This document shows positions 16,924-26,210 of a stretch of DNA of 64,000 nt, piece by piece (position 1 is the first letter of the stretch; every line of letters begins with the position of its first letter). The stretch covers positions 78,554-142,553 of the forward strand of contig CAMQWJ010000004.1 of NCBI GenBank assembly GCA_947038515.1, given 5' to 3'. The stretch is from an uncultured Fusobacteriaceae bacterium. Lineage in GTDB: Bacteria > Fusobacteriota > Fusobacteriia > Fusobacteriales > Fusobacteriaceae. The notes under the pieces are model-generated. The model was given only the letters and a program-made list of their open reading frames with translations. It ran no database searches and was not told where the DNA came from. The position numbers and the translations under genes are program-made.

Positions 16924-18024
16924 ATGTCATATGTTGAAAAAATTTTTGAAAGACTACATGATGTTCCAGAAAGAGGATTTGAAGAATTTAAAACCTCTAA
17001 AATTTTAGCAGAAGAATTAAAAAATTTAGGCTATGAAGTATTTGAAAATGTTGGAAGAACTGGTGTTCTAGGAATTCTTGATTCAAAAAAAGAAGGTCCA
17101 ACTCTCGCTCTTCGGGCAGATATGGATGCTTTGGAGTTTGTTATTGATGGAGAAATAAAAAATATTCATGCTTGTGCCCATGATGCTCATAGTGCCATAG
17201 TTTTAGCTACTGCCAAAAATTGTAAAGAACTAGGTCTCAAAAAAGGAAAACTTAAAATTATATTTCAACCTGCTGAAGAATTAACTGGTGGTGCTCTTGA
17301 AATGATGAAAGATAAAAGATTAGGTAAAATAGATGAAATTATAGGATGCCATCTAAGACCAGTTGAAGATATGAAATTAGGAGAAGCTTCTGAGGCTGTT
17401 TATCATAGTGCAACAGTTCAGATGCAATATAAAATAACTGGGCTTTCTTCCCATGGTGCTAGACCACACCTTGGTATAAGTGCATTAGATGCTGCAGTTA
17501 TTGCAACAAATGCTATTAATGCTATAAGAATTAATCCTGCTATTCCACACTCTATAAAAGTTACTAATATTTCTGTTGAAGGAAGAACATATAATAAAAT
17601 TCCTTCTGAGGCGACTATAGCCTTAGACTTAAGAGCAGAAACTAATAATATTATAGAAGAAATAAAGGAAAAAGTTAAAAATGCAGTTACATATTCAGTT
17701 AAATCAATAGGAGCTAGTGCAGAACTTATTGGTTTTGGGGAAGTTATTGCTGCAGAATATGACAAGGAAATTATAGAAAGTTGTAAAGAGGCCATTATAA
17801 ATGTTTTAGGGAAAAGTTTTGGAAAATTATATAATTATGGTGGTGAAGATTTTCATTATTTTAGAAGAGATTTAAATTGTAAAGCATCATATATTGGAAT
17901 TGGAGCAGAGGCCTCTCCAGGATTACATCATGAAAAAATGACTTTTAAAATAGAAGCACTTGAAATAGGTGAAAAAATCATGACAGAAATTGTAAATATT
18001 CGACTTGGATTAGGTAAAAAATAA
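16924..18024 (+). CDS. M20-family metallopeptidase / amidohydrolase
   Basis: A 366-aa di-zinc hydrolase of the M20 family (aminoacylase, carboxypeptidase and amidohydrolase group). Metal-site elements: ALRADMDAL (Asp bridging), HACAHDAH, QPAEELTGG (catalytic Glu pair), a His in GCHLRP and a late His in LHHEKMTF. The usual HACGHD reads HACAHD here. A central dimerisation domain begins at GLSSHGARPHLG. No signal peptide, so cytosolic; it probably trims N-acyl amino acids or peptides, in line with amino-acid fermentation. GGAGG precedes the ATG. Substrate cannot be told. Confidence 0.88.
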   Translation: MSYVEKIFERLHDVPERGFEEFKTSKILAEELKNLGYEVFENVGRTGVLGILDSKKEGPTLALRADMDALEFVIDGEIKNIHACAHDAHSAIVLATAKNCKELGLKKGKLKIIFQPAEELTGGALEMMKDKRLGKIDEIIGCHLRPVEDMKLGEASEAVYHSATVQMQYKITGLSSHGARPHLGISALDAAVIATNAINAIRINPAIPHSIKVTNISVEGRTYNKIPSEATIALDLRAETNNIIEEIKEKVKNAVTYSVKSIGASAELIGFGEVIAAEYDKEIIESCKEAIINVLGKSFGKLYNYGGEDFHYFRRDLNCKASYIGIGAEASPGLHHEKMTFKIEALEIGEKIMTEIVNIRLGLGKK

Positions 18025-18158
18025 AAATTAATGAAAAATTTAACTTACAATTTACATAATTAATTATCAGCTAACTTATATTGAATTTACCCTTATTTAC
18101 AATATCTTATTAAGGGAACTATTACTTTATCTTTAGAAACTAGAAAAGTATAGTAAAA

Positions 18159-18198
18159 AAAAATGGAAAAGAAATCAAATGATTTTTTCCATTTTTTT
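18159..18198. terminator. Bidirectional terminator hairpin
   Basis: AAAAATGGAAAA (18159-18170) pairs with TTTTCCATTTTT, with an inner AATCA/TGATT extension and T-runs on both strands. It lies between the convergent M20 gene and the DUF2023-like gene. The remainder of 18025-18158 holds nothing recognisable. Confidence 0.8.
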
Positions 18199-18205
18199 AT
18201 TTATT

Positions 18206-18547
18206 TTATTCACTTTTCATTTTTAAATATCTTTTACATTGTTGCTCTGTATTGTAACCTAAAAGTACACCTAATATAAAATCTTCTTCTGGTGAATATT
18301 TTTTTAATGAATCTTTACTAAATCTTTTTAAAACCTCTATCGGTTCTTTTGTTCCAAAAAAAATATTCACATATTTTTCTTCTAATTCTTCCACTAAAAA
18401 CTCATAGTTACATTTTTCTAATCTTTCTTTCACAATCTCTAGATTATCTGGGGTAGTTGTAAGAAGAGCAAGATTTCTAAGACCTTTATTCAACTCATAA
18501 ATCATATGAAAAAAAACAGCTAACTCCTTCCCTTGTTTATTACTCAT
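18206..18547 (-). CDS. Small protein paired with flavodoxin (DUF2023-like)
   Basis: A 113-aa cytosolic protein. The sequence FFHMIYELNKGLRNLALLTT near the start and VNIFFGTKEPIEVLKRF in the middle are reminiscent of DUF2023, a small family often encoded next to flavodoxin; the match is from memory and moderately sure. No membrane segments or metal motifs are seen. It starts three bases downstream of the flavodoxin stop, so the two are coupled in one transcript under the promoter at 19068-19096. A role connected to flavodoxin function is suggested only by this linkage. Confidence 0.75.
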   Translation of the reverse strand: MSNKQGKELAVFFHMIYELNKGLRNLALLTTTPDNLEIVKERLEKCNYEFLVEELEEKYVNIFFGTKEPIEVLKRFSKDSLKKYSPEEDFILGVLLGYNTEQQCKRYLKMKSE

Positions 18548-18550
18548 AGC

Positions 18551-19027
18551 TTACCTTACACTCTCAATCCATAATTTTATTCTTCCATCAGTTAAATTAC
18601 TTTGATTATTTTCATCTATTACAAGACCTAAAAAATCTCCATCTAAAATCCCTGTAGAGTTTGAATATGAGTAACCATCTGTGGATGTTTGACCTATTAA
18701 AGTTATTCCTTTATCTTTTATTTCTTCATAAATAATCCCAATTCCATCTACAAAACTATCTCCAAAAGATTCTTGATCTCCAACTCCTATAAAAGCAACT
18801 TTTTTTCCAGTTAAATTCTTTGTTTTTAATATCTCTAAACCTTCTTGCCAATTATCTTGTAAATCTCCCATTCCCCATGTAGAGGTTGCAAATATAGCTA
18901 TATCATATTCTTCAACTTTAGAGATTTCTGCTACTTCCATAACATCAGCCTTTAAAAGAGTTCCCACTCGATTTGCTATATCTTCTGTAATTCCTGTTGT
19001 GCTTCCATAAAAAATTCCTATTTTCAT
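18551..19027 (-). CDS. fld: Flavodoxin
   Basis: A 158-aa short/long-type flavodoxin, an FMN electron carrier that replaces ferredoxin under iron limitation. The FMN phosphate loop is at the N-terminus (GIFYGSTTGITEDIANRVG), the first ring-stacking loop is TSTWGMGDLQDNW and the second is GVGDQESFGDSFVDG, all canonical. The YSNSTGILDGDFLGLVID stretch is the long-chain insert. AAGGAG precedes the ATG at 19027 and a near-consensus promoter lies about 40 bases upstream. It is cotranscribed with a DUF2023-like gene. Confidence 0.94.
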   Translation of the reverse strand: MKIGIFYGSTTGITEDIANRVGTLLKADVMEVAEISKVEEYDIAIFATSTWGMGDLQDNWQEGLEILKTKNLTGKKVAFIGVGDQESFGDSFVDGIGIIYEEIKDKGITLIGQTSTDGYSYSNSTGILDGDFLGLVIDENNQSNLTDGRIKLWIESVR

Positions 19028-19067
19028 AACTATCTCCTTTTTAATTTTTTATCTAATGACTAAAATT

Positions 19068-19096
19068 ATTATATTCTTTTTTTATTTGTTTGTCAA
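19068..19096 (-). promoter_or_regulatory. Near-consensus promoter of the flavodoxin operon
   Basis: On the minus strand TTGACA (19096-19091), a 17-base spacer and TATAAT (19073-19068): both hexamers are perfect with the optimal spacing. This predicts strong constitutive transcription unless repressed. The rest of the 295-base gap up to the alanine symporter (19097-19337) is AT-rich and holds no gene I can support. Confidence 0.8.
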
Positions 19097-19337
19097 ACTA
19101 TTTTATTTGCTTTAAATTTAAGTTACGAATATTTTTCACTTGAAAAAGAAAAAAAATCTAAAATTATAACAAACTCTACATTATATTTTAATCCCATCCA
19201 AAGATTAAAAATAAAAATGAGATTTTTAATAAAAAAATTTAAAAGCTCACATACTCCTAATATCTCTAGCTTTTATTAGATTTATATGGTACTATTATCT
19301 AATATAAATTAAAATAATAGCTTTGGGGGATTGCAAA

Positions 19338-20663
19338 ATGGATATCATATATAAAATAGTAGATTTTGTTAATAACATACTTTGGGGAAAAAATATATTA
19401 GTGGTTTTATTAATTTCTACAGCCCTTTTTCTTACCTATAAAACTAGATTTATGCAAGTTAGATTATTTAAAGAAATTTTTAAAACAATTTTTATAACTA
19501 ATAAAGAAAAAAATGGTGTTAGTTCCTTTGAAGCATTTTGCCTTGGGACTGCTTGTAGAGTAGGAGCTGGTAATATTATAGGAGTTGTATCTGCTATATC
19601 TATTGGTGGAGCAGGTGCACTATTTTGGATGTGGATTGTTGGTTTATTAGGTGCCTCTACAGCCTTTGTTGAGTGTACACTAGCAGTTCTATATAGAGAG
19701 AAACAAAAAGACGGTTCTTACCGTGGTGGAACTCCTTGGATTTTAGAAAAAAGACGAAACAACAGATGGCTTGGAATTGTATATGCTTTAATGTCTATTA
19801 TTTGCTATATTGGAGTTATTCAAGTTATGTCTAACTCTATAACAGAATCTATACATGGAGCTTCTTCTATCAATAAAACATATATTGCTTACTCTTTAGT
19901 TGCTATTGTTGGATTTATTGTTTTAAGAAAAAATGACAAAATAATTTCAAGTCTAAATAAAGTAGTACCTGTAATGGCTGTTCTCTACTTAGGAGTTATT
20001 ACTTTTATTCTTTTAAAAAATATCACATTAATTCCAAATATGTTTTCTGAAATAATTTCACAGGCTTTTGGAGGGAAACAATTTTTAGGAGGAGTTTTTG
20101 GTGCTGCTATAATGGAAGGGGTTAAAAGAGGACTTTTCTCTAACGAAGCAGGAAGTGGAAATTCAAGCTATGCTGCTGCAATCGCTAATCATAGTAATCC
20201 TGTTAAGCAAGGAATGTTGCAAGTTTTAGGGGTTTTTGTTGATACTCTAGTTATCTGTAGTGCTACTGGTTTTGTTGTTCTTCTAGCAAAAAATTCTATT
20301 AGTAGTTCTTTTAAAGGAATTATTCTTTTTCAAGAATCTTTAAAATATCATATTGGTTCTGCTGGAGTACCATTTTCTGTAAGTATTATATTCTTATTTT
20401 CACTAAGTACAATTTTAGGAGTTGCATTTTTTGGAAAAAATGCTCTAGGTTTTATTAGTGACAATAAATTTCTTAATATTGGTTACAAAGTTTTAATTGT
20501 TATGATGGTTTTTTGGGGAGCGATTGAAAGTAATCATTCGATTTGGTCCCTTGCAGATTTTGGACTAGGAATAATGACAATTATTAATTTATATGCTATC
20601 CTACCTATTTCACATGAAGCTATTCATGAATTAAATCTTTATGAAAAAGATCTAAACTCTTAA
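19338..20663 (+). CDS. alsT: Sodium:alanine symporter (AGCS family)
   Basis: A 441-aa inner-membrane carrier of the alanine/glycine:cation symporter family, with about 11 hydrophobic segments. Family signatures include CLGTACRVGAGNIIGVVSAI in the first third and GAAIMEGVKRGLFSNEAGSGNSS-type sequence in the centre. It imports alanine or glycine with sodium, fitting an amino-acid-fermenting anaerobe with sodium energetics. The ATG at 19338 with TGGGGGA upstream is chosen over an in-frame TTG at 19323, which lies within the ribosome site. Monocistronic, ending at the terminator at 20670-20713. Confidence 0.92.
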   Translation: MDIIYKIVDFVNNILWGKNILVVLLISTALFLTYKTRFMQVRLFKEIFKTIFITNKEKNGVSSFEAFCLGTACRVGAGNIIGVVSAISIGGAGALFWMWIVGLLGASTAFVECTLAVLYREKQKDGSYRGGTPWILEKRRNNRWLGIVYALMSIICYIGVIQVMSNSITESIHGASSINKTYIAYSLVAIVGFIVLRKNDKIISSLNKVVPVMAVLYLGVITFILLKNITLIPNMFSEIISQAFGGKQFLGGVFGAAIMEGVKRGLFSNEAGSGNSSYAAAIANHSNPVKQGMLQVLGVFVDTLVICSATGFVVLLAKNSISSSFKGIILFQESLKYHIGSAGVPFSVSIIFLFSLSTILGVAFFGKNALGFISDNKFLNIGYKVLIVMMVFWGAIESNHSIWSLADFGLGIMTIINLYAILPISHEAIHELNLYEKDLNS

Positions 20664-20669
20664 AATAAA

Positions 20670-20713
20670 AAAATTCCCTTTAATAGTTACTAAACTATAT
20701 AAAGGGAATTTTT
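20670..20713. terminator. Bidirectional terminator between alsT and spoVG
   Basis: AAAATTCCCTTTA (20670-20682) pairs with TAAAGGGAATTTT (20700-20712), flanked by A-run and T-run, so it can end both convergent transcripts. Confidence 0.88.
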
Positions 20714-20729
20714 TTTATTTTTTATTAAA

Positions 20730-21023
20730 TTAATATTGAATCTCATTTAGGTTCTCTAATTTTTTTACTTCTTCATATTTTTCGATTACAGCCTCTGTGA
20801 TTTCTTTTCTTAATTCTGGATTTATTGGATGAGCAATATCTTTATACTCTCCTCCAGGCATTTTTCTAGAAGGCATAGCTACAAAAATTTCTTTCTCTCC
20901 CTCTATAACCTTCAAACCATGAACAACGAAACTATTATCAAAATTTATGTCTGCATAAGCTTTTAATTTTAAATCTTCATTTTGAGTTTTTACCATTCGT
21001 AGACGTACATCAGTAACTTCCAT
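20730..21023 (-). CDS. spoVG: SpoVG-family regulatory RNA/DNA-binding protein
   Basis: A 97-aa SpoVG protein: MEVTDVRLRMVK at the start, INFDNSFVVHGLKVIEG and VAMPSRKMPGGEYKDIAHPI in the middle are the conserved core. SpoVG binds nucleic acids and acts as a global regulator in Firmicutes and spirochaetes; in a non-spore-former its role is regulatory rather than sporulation-linked. The ATG at 21023 with AAGGAAGG eight bases upstream is chosen over an in-frame GTG at 21032. It follows ispE with a 32-base gap in the same direction, an arrangement also known in clostridia and bacilli (ispE-purR-spoVG region). Confidence 0.93.
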   Translation of the reverse strand: MEVTDVRLRMVKTQNEDLKLKAYADINFDNSFVVHGLKVIEGEKEIFVAMPSRKMPGGEYKDIAHPINPELRKEITEAVIEKYEEVKKLENLNEIQY

Positions 21024-21055
21024 TTTATGCACCTTCCTTTAGTATATTTTTATGT

Positions 21056-21943
21056 TTATAAAAAATCACAAATATAAAAATCACATTTTGGTAACTTTAT
21101 CTTTAGCTCTGCTTCAACTTCTTTTATTTCTGCATTTTTAATAAGTAAATAGTAACAGCTTCCACTTCCAGACATAAAAAAATTGTGATGTGTTAAATCC
21201 ATAATTTTTTTTCTAAACTCTTGAATCTGTGGATTATTTATTAGAAGAGCTTGTTCTAGTTGATTTTCAATATTTGTTACAACTATATACATTTTATTTT
21301 CTTCTATTCCTTTTATTATTTGAGAAATATTTGATTTTTTTAATTTTTTCTCATCTTTAATACTTTTTTTTAAATTTTCTTTTTCATAATTTATAAAAGC
21401 CTCTACAGTTGAAACCCCAAATTCTGGTTTTATTAATAATAAACTAACATCTAAATTATTCTGAAAGAAATCTAATTTTTCTCCTATTCCTCTTGCACGA
21501 CAACTTTTATTTTTTATGAAAAAAGGGATATCTGCACCAATATTTTTAAATTTTTCCATTAATTCTTCATCAGTAAAAATCATTTTATGAAACTTATTAA
21601 GTTCTTTTAAAAAAAATCCACCATTGGAACTTCCCCCACCTAATCCAGCTTCCAATGGGATTTTTTTATCTAAATAAATCTCTATTTCTTCTGGTTCTAG
21701 TCCTGCTAGTTCATAAAATTTATTATAGACTTTACTCAATATATTTTTCTCATCAGTGGGAACTTTGGGATTATTAACAAATATTTTTAATTTCCCTTTT
21801 TTTTCAAAAAATTCAATATTCATTTTATCACTAAGATTAATTGGTAACATTGTCATATCTAAGTTATGATATCCATTTTCTAGCTTTTCTTCTATATTTA
21901 ATCCTATATTTATTTTTGCATTGGAAAAAATCTCAAGCTTCAC
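21056..21943 (-). CDS. ispE: 4-diphosphocytidyl-2-C-methyl-D-erythritol kinase
   Basis: A 295-aa GHMP kinase of the non-mevalonate pathway that phosphorylates CDP-ME just before IspF (also in this window). The substrate Lys/Asn element AKINIGLNI is at 9-17, the ATP loop IPLEAGLGGGSSNGG at 95-109 and the C-terminal GHMP motif FFMSGSGSCYYLL near residue 258. Start is GTG at 21943, overlapping the TAG stop of the upstream rqcP gene by one base (TAGTG), indicating coupling. Length is normal. The operon order is mfd-mazG-rqcP-ispE-spoVG. Confidence 0.93.
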   Translation of the reverse strand: MKLEIFSNAKINIGLNIEEKLENGYHNLDMTMLPINLSDKMNIEFFEKKGKLKIFVNNPKVPTDEKNILSKVYNKFYELAGLEPEEIEIYLDKKIPLEAGLGGGSSNGGFFLKELNKFHKMIFTDEELMEKFKNIGADIPFFIKNKSCRARGIGEKLDFFQNNLDVSLLLIKPEFGVSTVEAFINYEKENLKKSIKDEKKLKKSNISQIIKGIEENKMYIVVTNIENQLEQALLINNPQIQEFRKKIMDLTHHNFFMSGSGSCYYLLIKNAEIKEVEAELKIKLPKCDFYICDFL

Positions 21944-22236
21944 TAATAAATCAGCTCCTCACCATCTAAATCAACATTTTCTACTCCTCTAACTTCCAAT
22001 AATGATATTAATTCTGAAGTTTTACTCTTGGTTACATTTCCTGTTGGAACCTCCAACACTTGAAACTTAAAATATTTATCATAATATTCAAGTTCAAGAA
22101 TGGAACCTACCTTTATTTCCACACTAGGTTTTACAACTTTTCCATCTATTTTTGCTTTTCCACCTTCAACAACTATTTTAGCAATTGATCTTCTTTTTAT
22201 TATTCGGCTTACTTTAAGAAATTTATCAATTCTCAT
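21943..22236 (-). CDS. rqcP: S4-domain RNA-binding protein RqcP
   Basis: A 97-aa protein with an S4 RNA-binding domain at the N-terminus (MRIDKFLKVSRIIKRRSIAK then GKAKIDGKVVKPSVEIKVGS). This is the Hsp15/YabO/RqcP family, which binds the 50S-peptidyl-tRNA complex with RqcH and supports alanine tailing in ribosome rescue. Genomic context mfd-mazG-rqcP matches the arrangement in Firmicutes, which supports the RqcP name rather than Hsp15. Its stop overlaps the ispE start. RqcH itself is not in the window. Confidence 0.88.
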   Translation of the reverse strand: MRIDKFLKVSRIIKRRSIAKIVVEGGKAKIDGKVVKPSVEIKVGSILELEYYDKYFKFQVLEVPTGNVTKSKTSELISLLEVRGVENVDLDGEELIY

Positions 22237-22246
22237 ATTAAATCAC

Positions 22247-23008
22247 CTATCCTAAATTTTTTTTAGCTTCATTCCAAAGCTTATCCATAGAATCTAAATC
22301 TGTATTTTGAATATCACACTTATTTTCTATATAGTTAAATCTTTTTTTAAATTTTTTATTTGTTTTTTCTAATAATTCACTGCTATTATATCCTAAATAA
22401 TTAGAAAATGTAATAATTGAAAATAAAATATCTCCTATCTCTTCACCTGTTTTTTCTTTATCACCTTTTTCAAGTTCAATTTTCATTTCATTTATTTCTT
22501 CCATAATTTTATCTAAAAAGCCTTCTTTATTTTCCCACTGAAACCCTACTTCTGCAACTTTTTTAGCTATTTTTTCAGTTCTTAACATAGCTGGAAAAGT
22601 GGTTGGAATACCGTCTAATATAGATTTTCTATCTTTATGCTCTTTTTCTTCACTCTTTATCTTGTTCCATTGTTTTTTAACTTCTTCTGGTGTCAAATTT
22701 CCATCTTTTTCTAAAAAAATATGCGGATGTCTTCTAATTAGTTTTTGACATATTGACTCTATTACATCTTTCATATTAAATTCATTTTTTTCTTCACAAA
22801 TTTGAGCTTGAAAGGCTATATTTAAAAGTAAGTCTCCAAGTTCTCCTTTCAAGTTATCTCCACCTTGATCCATAGCCTCTAAAGTCTCATAAGTCTCTTC
22901 TAAAAGATATTCTTTCAGACTTTCTAAAGTCTGCTTTTTATCCCACGAACACCCTTCACTTCCCCTTAATTTCTTTAATATATCAACCAATTTGTTAATT
23001 TCTGCCAT
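22247..23008 (-). CDS. mazG: Nucleoside triphosphate pyrophosphohydrolase
   Basis: A 253-aa all-alpha NTP pyrophosphohydrolase with two MazG domains. The first (about 20-95) contains the metal-binding EE-x2-E-type motif in LLEETYETLEAMD and GELGDLLLNIAFQAQI; the second (about 165-235) contains INEMKIELEKGDKEKTGEEI and DILFSIITFSNYLG. The signature SCSWDKKQTLESLKEYLLEE-like N-terminus is typical of the long E. coli-type MazG. It cleans up aberrant nucleotides. It follows mfd by 20 bases with GGAGGG upstream, the standard mfd-mazG-rqcP order. Confidence 0.92.
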   Translation of the reverse strand: MAEINKLVDILKKLRGSEGCSWDKKQTLESLKEYLLEETYETLEAMDQGGDNLKGELGDLLLNIAFQAQICEEKNEFNMKDVIESICQKLIRRHPHIFLEKDGNLTPEEVKKQWNKIKSEEKEHKDRKSILDGIPTTFPAMLRTEKIAKKVAEVGFQWENKEGFLDKIMEEINEMKIELEKGDKEKTGEEIGDILFSIITFSNYLGYNSSELLEKTNKKFKKRFNYIENKCDIQNTDLDSMDKLWNEAKKNLG

Positions 23009-23027
23009 TTTCCCTCCAATTTTTTAT

Positions 23028-26000
23028 TTAAGAATAGTCCGAAATAAATTCTTCTATTGTTCCGTTATATAAAAAAGAATTTTCTATTTTAATATATTTT
23101 CCTTTTCCTTTTTCCATTAATTCAATAATTTTTTCAATATTTATTTTGTTATTAATATCATCCTCTATAAATTTAATGCTCACTTTATCTTCTTTTTCTA
23201 TTACTTCTTGAATACCAAACTCTATTGCATTAATTTTTACTCGCTCCCCTCTAAAATATGATAGCGTTTCTGTAGGCATAACTCCAAATCTATCTCTAAT
23301 TTCCTCTTCTAACTCATTTAATTCTTCTAACTTATTTATATCACTAATCCTTTTATATATTATAATTTTCTCATTCTGATTAATATATGCCTCTGAAATA
23401 TATCTTGGGATATTTAATTGAACTCTAAACTTTTCTAATTTAACTTGTGGAGATATCCCTTTTAATTTATTCAGTTCTTCATTTAATAATTTTGTATATA
23501 GATTATACCCTAAAACTTCTAAAGCACCATGTTGTTTGTCTCCTAAAATTTCACCTGCTCCTCTAATTCTCATATCTTCCAATGATAAATGGAAACCTGT
23601 TCCTGTTCCCAATCCAGCCAGCGTTTTTAGCGACTCTTCTCTCATTTTAGATTTAGCATTCATCTTACTATTTTCATCCATGATAATATAGCAATATCCC
23701 CTTTCAGAGCCACGTCCAACACGGCCTCTTAATTGATACATTTGAGATAATCCTAACTTTTTCATTCCCTCTATAATAATAGTATTTGCATTCTCTATAT
23801 CTATTCCATTTTCTATAATTGTTGTAGATAATAAAATATCCAATTCTCCACTTTCAAACTGCATTAATCTAGATCTAATCTCTTTTGGTGGCATTTGACC
23901 ATGTATATAATCTATTTTTACAAAGCTAGGAAGCATTTTTTCAATCTCTTTTTTCTTTGATTCCATGCCTTTTACTGAATTAAAAATATAAAAACATTGC
24001 CCTTCACGAGAAAATTCTCTAAGTAAAGCTTCTCTAATATTCTCACTTTTATTTTCAATAAAAATATCTTTTATTGGAACTCTATTTTCAGGTAAAGTCT
24101 CAATAATTGAGATATCTCTTATTCCTAAAAGTGCTAGATTTAAAGTTCTTGGAATAGGGGTAGCAGTTAAAGTCAACATATCAACACTATTTTTTAACGT
24201 TTTTAATTTTTCTTTAGCCCTTACTCCAAATTTTTGTTCTTCATCTATTATTACAAGACCAAGATTTGAAAATTTTATTCCTTCAGATAACACTTTATGT
24301 GTTCCAATAATAATATCTATTCCACCACTAGCTATTCTTTTTATTATTTCTTTTTGTTCTTTCTCTGTTTTCAATCGACTTAATAACTCAATTGTAAAAG
24401 GATAGTTTTTAAACCTTTCTATAAACCTTTCATAGTGTTGTTGTGCAAGAACTGTTGTTGGCACCATTAAAACAACTTGTTTCCCTGAATCTACTGCCTT
24501 AAATGAGGCTCTCATTGCGACCTCTGTCTTCCCACAACCAACATCTCCACATATTATTCGGTCCATGACTCTTGTAGACTCCATATCCCTTTTGGTGTCT
24601 TCAATGGCTTTGCTTTGATCTGGTGTCAAGTTATAAGGAAAACCATCTTCAAATTCTTCTTGTAAAACACTATCAAAATCAAAACTATATCCTTTTTCTA
24701 AGTTTCTCTTAGCTTGAACTTCAATTATTTCAAGAGCAAATTTAAGTAACTCTTCTTGTAATTTCTCTCTTTTCTTTTTAAATCCTTTTCGCCCTAATTT
24801 ATATATATCAGGTTCTTTTCCCGCATCAACAATAAATTTTTCTATTCTATCCAAATTATTTACAGAAACAAAGAGTTTATCTTCATCTGCATATTTTATA
24901 AGAAGATACTCTTCACCATTTATAATTTCTAAACCTTGATATTTTCCCACTCCAAAATTTCCATGAATAATATAATCTCCAACTTCTACTTCTAAAAAAT
25001 TATGCTGACTTATTTCTTGACGATTCTTTTTCTCTCTTCTTACTCTTATTCCTTTTAATTCTCTATCAGAAATATAGACTTCACCAGAGTTTGTAAATCC
25101 TTCATATAAAGGATATTTATATACTTTAATATTTTTATCTTCTTGAAATATTTCAGAATATCTTTTTTCTTCATCACTATAAATATTAATTTTTAAATCC
25201 TTTGATAACTTCTTTAACGTTTCAAAATTTTGATATTGTTCTATATCAACACTTGAAAAACTTTCTGTTTTTATCTCTGAAAATTTATTAATATTATTTA
25301 TAAAATCATCTTTAATTTTATTCTTTTTTTCTGTATTATTAAATGTAATTTCTTCTAATTTATAGTCAAGAATCTCTTTATTTTCATAAAAATATTTAAT
25401 TTTACTATTTTTTTCATTTTCTTTTTTTTCTGAGTTAAAAATTTCTAAAAAATTCTTCCCCTCAGACTTATTATTCTCTATATACAGTTCTATTTCATCT
25501 AATTTTTCTAAAGTTTTTTGAGTCTCTAGACTAAAATAAGTTATTCTTTCCACAACATTGTCAAAAAGTTCTATTCTTATTGGTAATTTTTCTCCAACTG
25601 AAAAAATATCTAATATGTCGCCTCTAATGGAATATTCCATCTTTTCTTCAACCAAATATCCCTTTTTATATCCATTTTCTTCTAATTTTTCTATTATATT
25701 TTTTAAATTAATACTTTTACCCAATTTTAAACTTATTTTTTCTCCAATAAAAATATATTCTTTTATAAAGAATTCTATTGGGGCTAAAATTATGAATTTT
25801 TCTCTATTTTCTACACTTTTTTTTATAGTATATATAAACTGAGTATAATCGTCCTCTTTATAATCGTCTGTTTTTATTATTTTTCCTTTATATATATCTT
25901 TTAATACCCAATAATAATCGTTCATATTCTTCTTTGAAGAGCACAAATATACAATATTTTCTTTTTGTGAATTTAAAAAGAAGGGAATCTCTCCCCTATA

Positions 26001-26039
26001 AAGAGTACTGCAATTTTTAAAACTTAATTTTTTAAACAT
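23028..26039 (-). CDS. mfd: Transcription-repair coupling factor
   Basis: A 1003-aa Mfd, which removes RNA polymerase stalled at lesions and recruits UvrA. Visible parts: an N-terminal UvrB-like region, the RNA-polymerase-interacting CarD-like domain (VGDYIIHGNFGVGKYQGLE, near 355-375), the helicase motor with Walker A CGDVGCGKTEVA and DEEQ in VIIDEEQKFGVRAKEKL, TATPIPRTLN, the helicase C-terminal motif QLRGRVGRGSERGYCY and a TRCF C-terminal domain. It is about 150 residues shorter than E. coli Mfd, mostly in the N-terminal domains. TAGGAG precedes the ATG. First gene of the mfd-mazG-rqcP-ispE-spoVG operon. Confidence 0.95.
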   Translation of the reverse strand: MFKKLSFKNCSTLYRGEIPFFLNSQKENIVYLCSSKKNMNDYYWVLKDIYKGKIIKTDDYKEDDYTQFIYTIKKSVENREKFIILAPIEFFIKEYIFIGEKISLKLGKSINLKNIIEKLEENGYKKGYLVEEKMEYSIRGDILDIFSVGEKLPIRIELFDNVVERITYFSLETQKTLEKLDEIELYIENNKSEGKNFLEIFNSEKKENEKNSKIKYFYENKEILDYKLEEITFNNTEKKNKIKDDFINNINKFSEIKTESFSSVDIEQYQNFETLKKLSKDLKINIYSDEEKRYSEIFQEDKNIKVYKYPLYEGFTNSGEVYISDRELKGIRVRREKKNRQEISQHNFLEVEVGDYIIHGNFGVGKYQGLEIINGEEYLLIKYADEDKLFVSVNNLDRIEKFIVDAGKEPDIYKLGRKGFKKKREKLQEELLKFALEIIEVQAKRNLEKGYSFDFDSVLQEEFEDGFPYNLTPDQSKAIEDTKRDMESTRVMDRIICGDVGCGKTEVAMRASFKAVDSGKQVVLMVPTTVLAQQHYERFIERFKNYPFTIELLSRLKTEKEQKEIIKRIASGGIDIIIGTHKVLSEGIKFSNLGLVIIDEEQKFGVRAKEKLKTLKNSVDMLTLTATPIPRTLNLALLGIRDISIIETLPENRVPIKDIFIENKSENIREALLREFSREGQCFYIFNSVKGMESKKKEIEKMLPSFVKIDYIHGQMPPKEIRSRLMQFESGELDILLSTTIIENGIDIENANTIIIEGMKKLGLSQMYQLRGRVGRGSERGYCYIIMDENSKMNAKSKMREESLKTLAGLGTGTGFHLSLEDMRIRGAGEILGDKQHGALEVLGYNLYTKLLNEELNKLKGISPQVKLEKFRVQLNIPRYISEAYINQNEKIIIYKRISDINKLEELNELEEEIRDRFGVMPTETLSYFRGERVKINAIEFGIQEVIEKEDKVSIKFIEDDINNKINIEKIIELMEKGKGKYIKIENSFLYNGTIEEFISDYS

Positions 26040-26146
26040 AAATTTACTCCTAGAAAATTTTACTTTTTTATCTTTCTTTATTAATATTTCTCTCTAGTAT
26101 TAGTATATCATTTTTTTTAATTATATAATATTATTTCTAGTATTAT

Positions 26147-26210
26147 TTGCATTTCTTAAATTTTAATTGTATAATTTTAGAATAAATATTTTAAAATTAT
26201 ACAATTAAAA
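26147..26210 (+). promoter_or_regulatory. Promoter overlapped by a perfect 19-bp inverted repeat (operator or RNA hairpin)
   Basis: TTTTAATTGTATAATTTTA (26161-26179) and its exact reverse complement (26192-26210) are separated by 12 bases. The left arm contains the -10 TATAAT (26170-26175), 17 bases from TTGCAT (26147-26152), so transcription would start in the spacer. The right arm ends directly at the AAGGAGGAG ribosome site. This fits a repressor operator; a transcript from further upstream would fold the ribosome site next to a long stem. Confidence 0.7.
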
